Part shown: positions 61,692 to 64,000 of the stretch, piece after piece
How the letters are laid out: each line of letters starts with the position of its first letter
Position numbering within the stretch: position 1 is the stretch's first letter
The notes under the pieces: model-generated
Told to the model about the DNA's origin: nothing
Seen by the model: only the letters and a program-made list of their open reading frames with translations
Database searches by the model: none
Assembly: GCA_050313995.1 (NCBI GenBank)
Contig: JBNPMM010000002.1
Length of the DNA stretch: 64,000 bases
Strand: one strand, 5' to 3'
DNA from: JAUMWX01 sp023394215
GTDB lineage: Bacteria; Bacillota; Clostridia; Tissierellales; Peptoniphilaceae
Translations under genes and position numbers: made by a program

Positions 61692-62993
61692 TTATGGCAA
61701 ATTAGGGAATATCGTAAATAAAATTATGGCTATGGCTGCTGTTACTGTCGGCAAAACTACAGTCAACCAAAATATAGGCCAATACCCTTCCTTGTGACTT
61801 ACTCCACAGTATTCCAACAAGGTAACTACATAACCGTTGTGTGGCAAGGAGTCCAAAGCTCCACTTGATATAGCTGCCACCCTATGTAAATGCTCGGCGC
61901 TTACACCCATAGCTGTATAAATAGGTCCAACTATAGGCATAGCGATACTGATACCTCCTGTTGCAGACCCGCAAACCCCTGCCATTATAGTAACAGCTAT
62001 AGCCGCCCCTATAAGAGGAGGTCCCGGTACCTTTACCAACAAGTCAACCAAGATCTTAAATGAAGGAGTTGATTTCATAACCGCTCCAAATGCAACAACG
62101 GCACAGGTTGTGGTAATTGCTGAAATTGCCCCCTTGCTTCCCACGCTCAAATTTTCTATAAACTTTGAAAAATCAATATGCGGCGAAAATATTATTACCC
62201 CTGAAATAATTCCCGCTAAGATAGAAGTTTCAACCTTAAGCTTAAAAACATTCAATAAAACTATAGTCAAAATCAAAGGCAACAAACCCAAATATGAATT
62301 TGGAAGCTTATCCTTATCTATTTCTTCAATAAGGGCTTCTCTTGCTGTAGCTTGAAAATGTTCTCCGTTTTCTATCGCCTTCTTAACCATTCTGTTTAAC
62401 ATTATATTTCCGACAACGAACATGAAAACTCCGCATATTATACCTATAACAGTCGCTGCCATTGCGTCTGTCCCTAAAGCTTGAGTAGGAATAATATTTT
62501 GTATCTGAGGAGTTCCCGGTGATGTCATGGCAAATGTTACCGTTCCGAAAGCCAAAGCCCCCGGCAAAAATCTTCTCGGAATATCAGCTTCCCTAAAAAG
62601 ACTTATAGCTATAGGATACATGGTAAATACCAAAACAAAGGCACTTACTCCACCATAAGCTAAAACCGCACAAGAAACAACAACCGCAATAATGGTCTTA
62701 CTCGCTCCAAGCTTACTTACTATCAAATGGGCCACCGCTGTAGCTCCCCCTGATATTTCCATTATCTTCCCGAATATGGCTCCCACAAGAAACAAAGGAA
62801 AATTCTTTTGTAAGAATCCTGCATAACCCGCCATATATTCTTCTAAAAATGCCTTGTAGGGATCCAAACCGTTGGTTACTACCAAAACAGCGGTCGCCGC
62901 CAAGGCAACAAGTAGGATGTTCCATCCTCTCATCGACAAAAATATTAATAGACCTAACGCAATAAATATACCTATAAAGCCTATTACCTGCAT
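61692..62993 (-). CDS. GntP family permease (organic acid transporter)
   Basis: This carrier of about 433 residues has around twelve hydrophobic segments. GntP-family features include KNFPLFLVGAIFGKIME, GGVSAFVLVFTMYPIA, TFAMTSPGTPQIQN and SGALDSLPHNGYVVTLLEYC. Family members carry gluconate, hydroxybutyrate or similar hydroxy acids. The longest frame begins with TTG, but GGAGG just before ATG at 62993 sets the start. It is first in the operon with CoA-transferase, acyl-CoA dehydrogenase and crotonase, which suggests a short hydroxy acid as substrate (inference). Confidence 0.9.
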   Translation of the reverse strand: MQVIGFIGIFIALGLLIFLSMRGWNILLVALAATAVLVVTNGLDPYKAFLEEYMAGYAGFLQKNFPLFLVGAIFGKIMEISGGATAVAHLIVSKLGASKTIIAVVVSCAVLAYGGVSAFVLVFTMYPIAISLFREADIPRRFLPGALAFGTVTFAMTSPGTPQIQNIIPTQALGTDAMAATVIGIICGVFMFVVGNIMLNRMVKKAIENGEHFQATAREALIEEIDKDKLPNSYLGLLPLILTIVLLNVFKLKVETSILAGIISGVIIFSPHIDFSKFIENLSVGSKGAISAITTTCAVVAFGAVMKSTPSFKILVDLLVKVPGPPLIGAAIAVTIMAGVCGSATGGISIAMPIVGPIYTAMGVSAEHLHRVAAISSGALDSLPHNGYVVTLLEYCGVSHKEGYWPIFWLTVVLPTVTAAIAIILFTIFPNLP

Positions 62994-63005
62994 ATGTACC
63001 TCCAA

Positions 63006-63176
63006 AAAAATATATTTTAATCAGGCTTATCCTGACTAATTAATAAAATGCTTTTTTAATCCTTGCAATAATATATCCAAATTCCATTTTTGCAACTTAG
63101 AATAAAGTCTTAGACAAGCAAAAAAAATAAAAGTCATATAAATAACTTAAGATATATTATTCATTCGTTTAGCTAT
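63006..63176 (-). promoter_or_regulatory. Leader of the GntP operon
   Basis: About 170 bases between promoter and start. It contains a TCAGG/CCTGA hairpin with AT-rich arms (63018-63042) and near 63159-63167 an ATTCATTCG half-site that recalls the palindrome at 63303. No gene is seen here. Confidence 0.35.
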
Positions 63177-63205
63177 TTTCTATCATATCGTTTCTTCTGT
63201 GTCAA
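63177..63205 (-). promoter_or_regulatory. Promoter of the GntP operon
   Basis: On the minus strand a consensus TTGACA (63200-63205) with a 17-base spacer and TAGAAA (63177-63182), which has a TG one base upstream (extended -10). Confidence 0.7.
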
Positions 63206-63302
63206 GCAATATTTTGTTTTCGATTTCATACTATTGATTTATTCTTTATTTTGGTGTTAAAAATCAAACTATTTTTCTTGAATTTTATCAACTTTCTTTT
63301 TG

Positions 63303-63318
63303 ATGAATGAACATTCAT
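63303..63318. promoter_or_regulatory. FadR/TetR-like palindromic operator candidate
   Basis: ATGAATGAACATTCAT has two perfect 7-base arms around AA. It resembles the ATGAATGA...TCATTCAT operator of Bacillus FadR (a TetR-family acyl-CoA sensor). It lies about 100 bases upstream of the promoter of the acyl-CoA operon. The rest of 63206-63410 is AT-rich with nothing else recognised. Confidence 0.45.
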
Positions 63319-63410
63319 AAAAATATTACAATTTTTATACATTTTATAATTTTGTCACAATTTATTTTTTAAAATTTTCAAGCTTTTTATATTAAATTTA
63401 AATAGCAAAA

Positions 63411-63430
63411 AGCCGCTCAAATGAGCGGCT
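63411..63430 (-). terminator. Terminator of the frameshifted membrane-anchored protein gene
   Basis: A 9-bp GC-rich stem (AGCCGCTCA at 63411-63419 with TGAGCGGCT at 63422-63430) is followed on the minus strand by TTTTTG. Confidence 0.85.
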
Positions 63431-63453
63431 AAATAATGCCATTCTATAAACTT

Positions 63454-63884
63454 TCAAGGATAATATTGTCTGCACAATTCAAAGATTTCTTCAAGTCCTT
63501 GGTCTGCCGAGTACCAACCGGTAGCATTTTGAGGATAAGACTCATGAAATTCCACAACTGCATTATCATATATGGTTATAATGTAATATTTTTCCTGTCC
63601 TTCCCTTGCAATCACTTGGTAACCGAACTTGTAACTGTGGTTCTTCTTATTGCCTAAATCGGTATATTTAGCCTTTCTAAGCAAGTCTATCAGTCTCTTA
63701 CCGTCTTCAGGCTTAAATTCCTTGGCTTTATAATCGGCGGAAAATGTTAACAAAAGTATACCGTTAGGTTTAATATTTTCCGAGAATATTTCATGACCCT
63801 CATATTTCTTCTTGTATAAGGAGAAATATACTGCAACTAATAATAGAATAATCGCTAAATCACTATTGTTACTTTATTCTTCAA
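63454..63884 (-). pseudogene. Membrane-anchored small protein gene with a frameshift
   Basis: AGGAGG precedes a TTG start at 63884 (MKNKVTIVI), but this frame meets TAG after nine codons. The next frame then continues without a start codon as a hydrophobic helix (LAIILLLVAVYFSLYKKK) and a soluble domain of about 120 residues ending ELCRQYYP. One extra T in the short T-run at 63857-63859 would join them into a normal 143-residue membrane-anchored protein. It is therefore a one-base deletion or a sequencing error. The family is not recognised. A related gene follows at the window edge. Confidence 0.65.
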
Positions 63885-63929
63885 GATATCTCCTCCTAAG
63901 TTTTTATTAATTCAAAACTATCAGTAATC

Positions 63930-64000
63930 CTATCTTAGAAATTCAATAATTTCCTCAAATCCTTTATCGATAGCATACCAATAATTATTATGAAAATCGA
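63930..64000 (-). CDS. 3' end of a paralogous small protein gene (cut by window edge)
   Basis: The last 23 codons read DFHNNYWYAIDKGFEEIIEF then LR and stop. They align with the end of the frameshifted neighbour (TGWYSADQGLEEIFELC), so this is a tandem paralogue. Its start lies beyond the window. Function unknown. Confidence 0.6.
   Translation of the reverse strand, partial: DFHNNYWYAIDKGFEEIIEFLR

Noticed and set aside
1..64000. CRISPR arrays, tRNA or rRNA genes, prophage
   Set aside because: No regularly spaced repeats, tRNA-like cloverleaf or phage structural genes were recognised on reading.

Overview
The window is AT-rich, low-GC Gram-positive DNA with short gene gaps, strong AGGAGG ribosome-binding sites and frequent start/stop overlaps. 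It carries a pyruvate:ferredoxin oxidoreductase, a clostridial-type single-chain PurL, an HPr kinase, a sigma-54 activator and several amino-acid/organic-acid fermentation genes. This fits a strictly anaerobic, amino-acid- or organic-acid-fermenting Firmicute, plausibly of the Tissierellia/Peptoniphilaceae type (inference; there is no rRNA in the window). No tRNA, rRNA or CRISPR array was seen.

Layout. (1) 1-17 kb, minus strand: a nucleoside scavenging locus in two similar blocks. Each block has a BMP-family lipoprotein, a double-domain ABC ATPase and two permeases. Around them lie three nucleoside-hydrolase paralogues, a ribokinase, a pyrimidine-nucleoside phosphorylase cut by the window edge, a YczE-like membrane protein, an M20 hydrolase and a glutamine-amidotransferase-like protein. 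A divergent gene at 17.1 kb encodes a LacI-type regulator fused to a ribokinase-like domain. The intergenic region holds a good promoter and tandem operator-like repeats. (2) 19-25 kb: superoxide dismutase, two FrlC-type sugar epimerase paralogues and the 1178-residue pyruvate:ferredoxin oxidoreductase. (3) 25.3-30.3 kb: a sigma-54 enhancer-binding protein divergent from an operon for a 3-hydroxyacyl-type dehydrogenase, an AtoE-type carboxylate transporter and a beta-keto acid cleavage enzyme. A textbook -24/-12 promoter and palindromic upstream sites lie between them. (4) 30.3-34.9 kb: hprK, uvrC and an Xaa-Pro aminopeptidase. (5) 34.96-36.69 kb: a complete 1.7-kb mobile element (IS1595-type transposase plus lincosamide resistance gene lnu(C)) with inverted repeats and a perfect 8-bp target duplication.

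(6) 36.7-48.1 kb: a nine-gene purine operon (purE-C-F-M-N, a PurO-like IMP cyclohydrolase, a stand-alone AICAR transformylase, purD, purL) behind a ZTP (pfl) riboswitch with an overlapping terminator. The PurF start lacks the usual nucleophilic cysteine, and the PurH reaction is split between two unrelated proteins. (7) 48.3-58.2 kb: ychF, a CPBP membrane protease, a small membrane protein, an internally deleted DJ-1/PfpI remnant, two M3 oligoendopeptidases, a YibE/F membrane protein, an AroD-Ogt fusion and an orphan response regulator with an atypical receiver. (8) 58.4-63.2 kb: an operon for a GntP permease, a class III CoA-transferase, an acyl-CoA dehydrogenase and a crotonase. It resembles the carnitine (cai) gene set in logic and has FadR-like palindromes upstream. 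(9) 63.4-64 kb: a frameshifted membrane-anchored protein gene and the 3' end of a related gene.

Taken together, the region supports uptake and breakdown of nucleosides to bases and ribose, de novo IMP synthesis controlled by ZTP/ZMP, and two separate short-chain hydroxy/keto acid modules feeding acyl-CoA pools. Starts were moved from the longest open frame wherever a Shine-Dalgarno sequence clearly favours an internal ATG.
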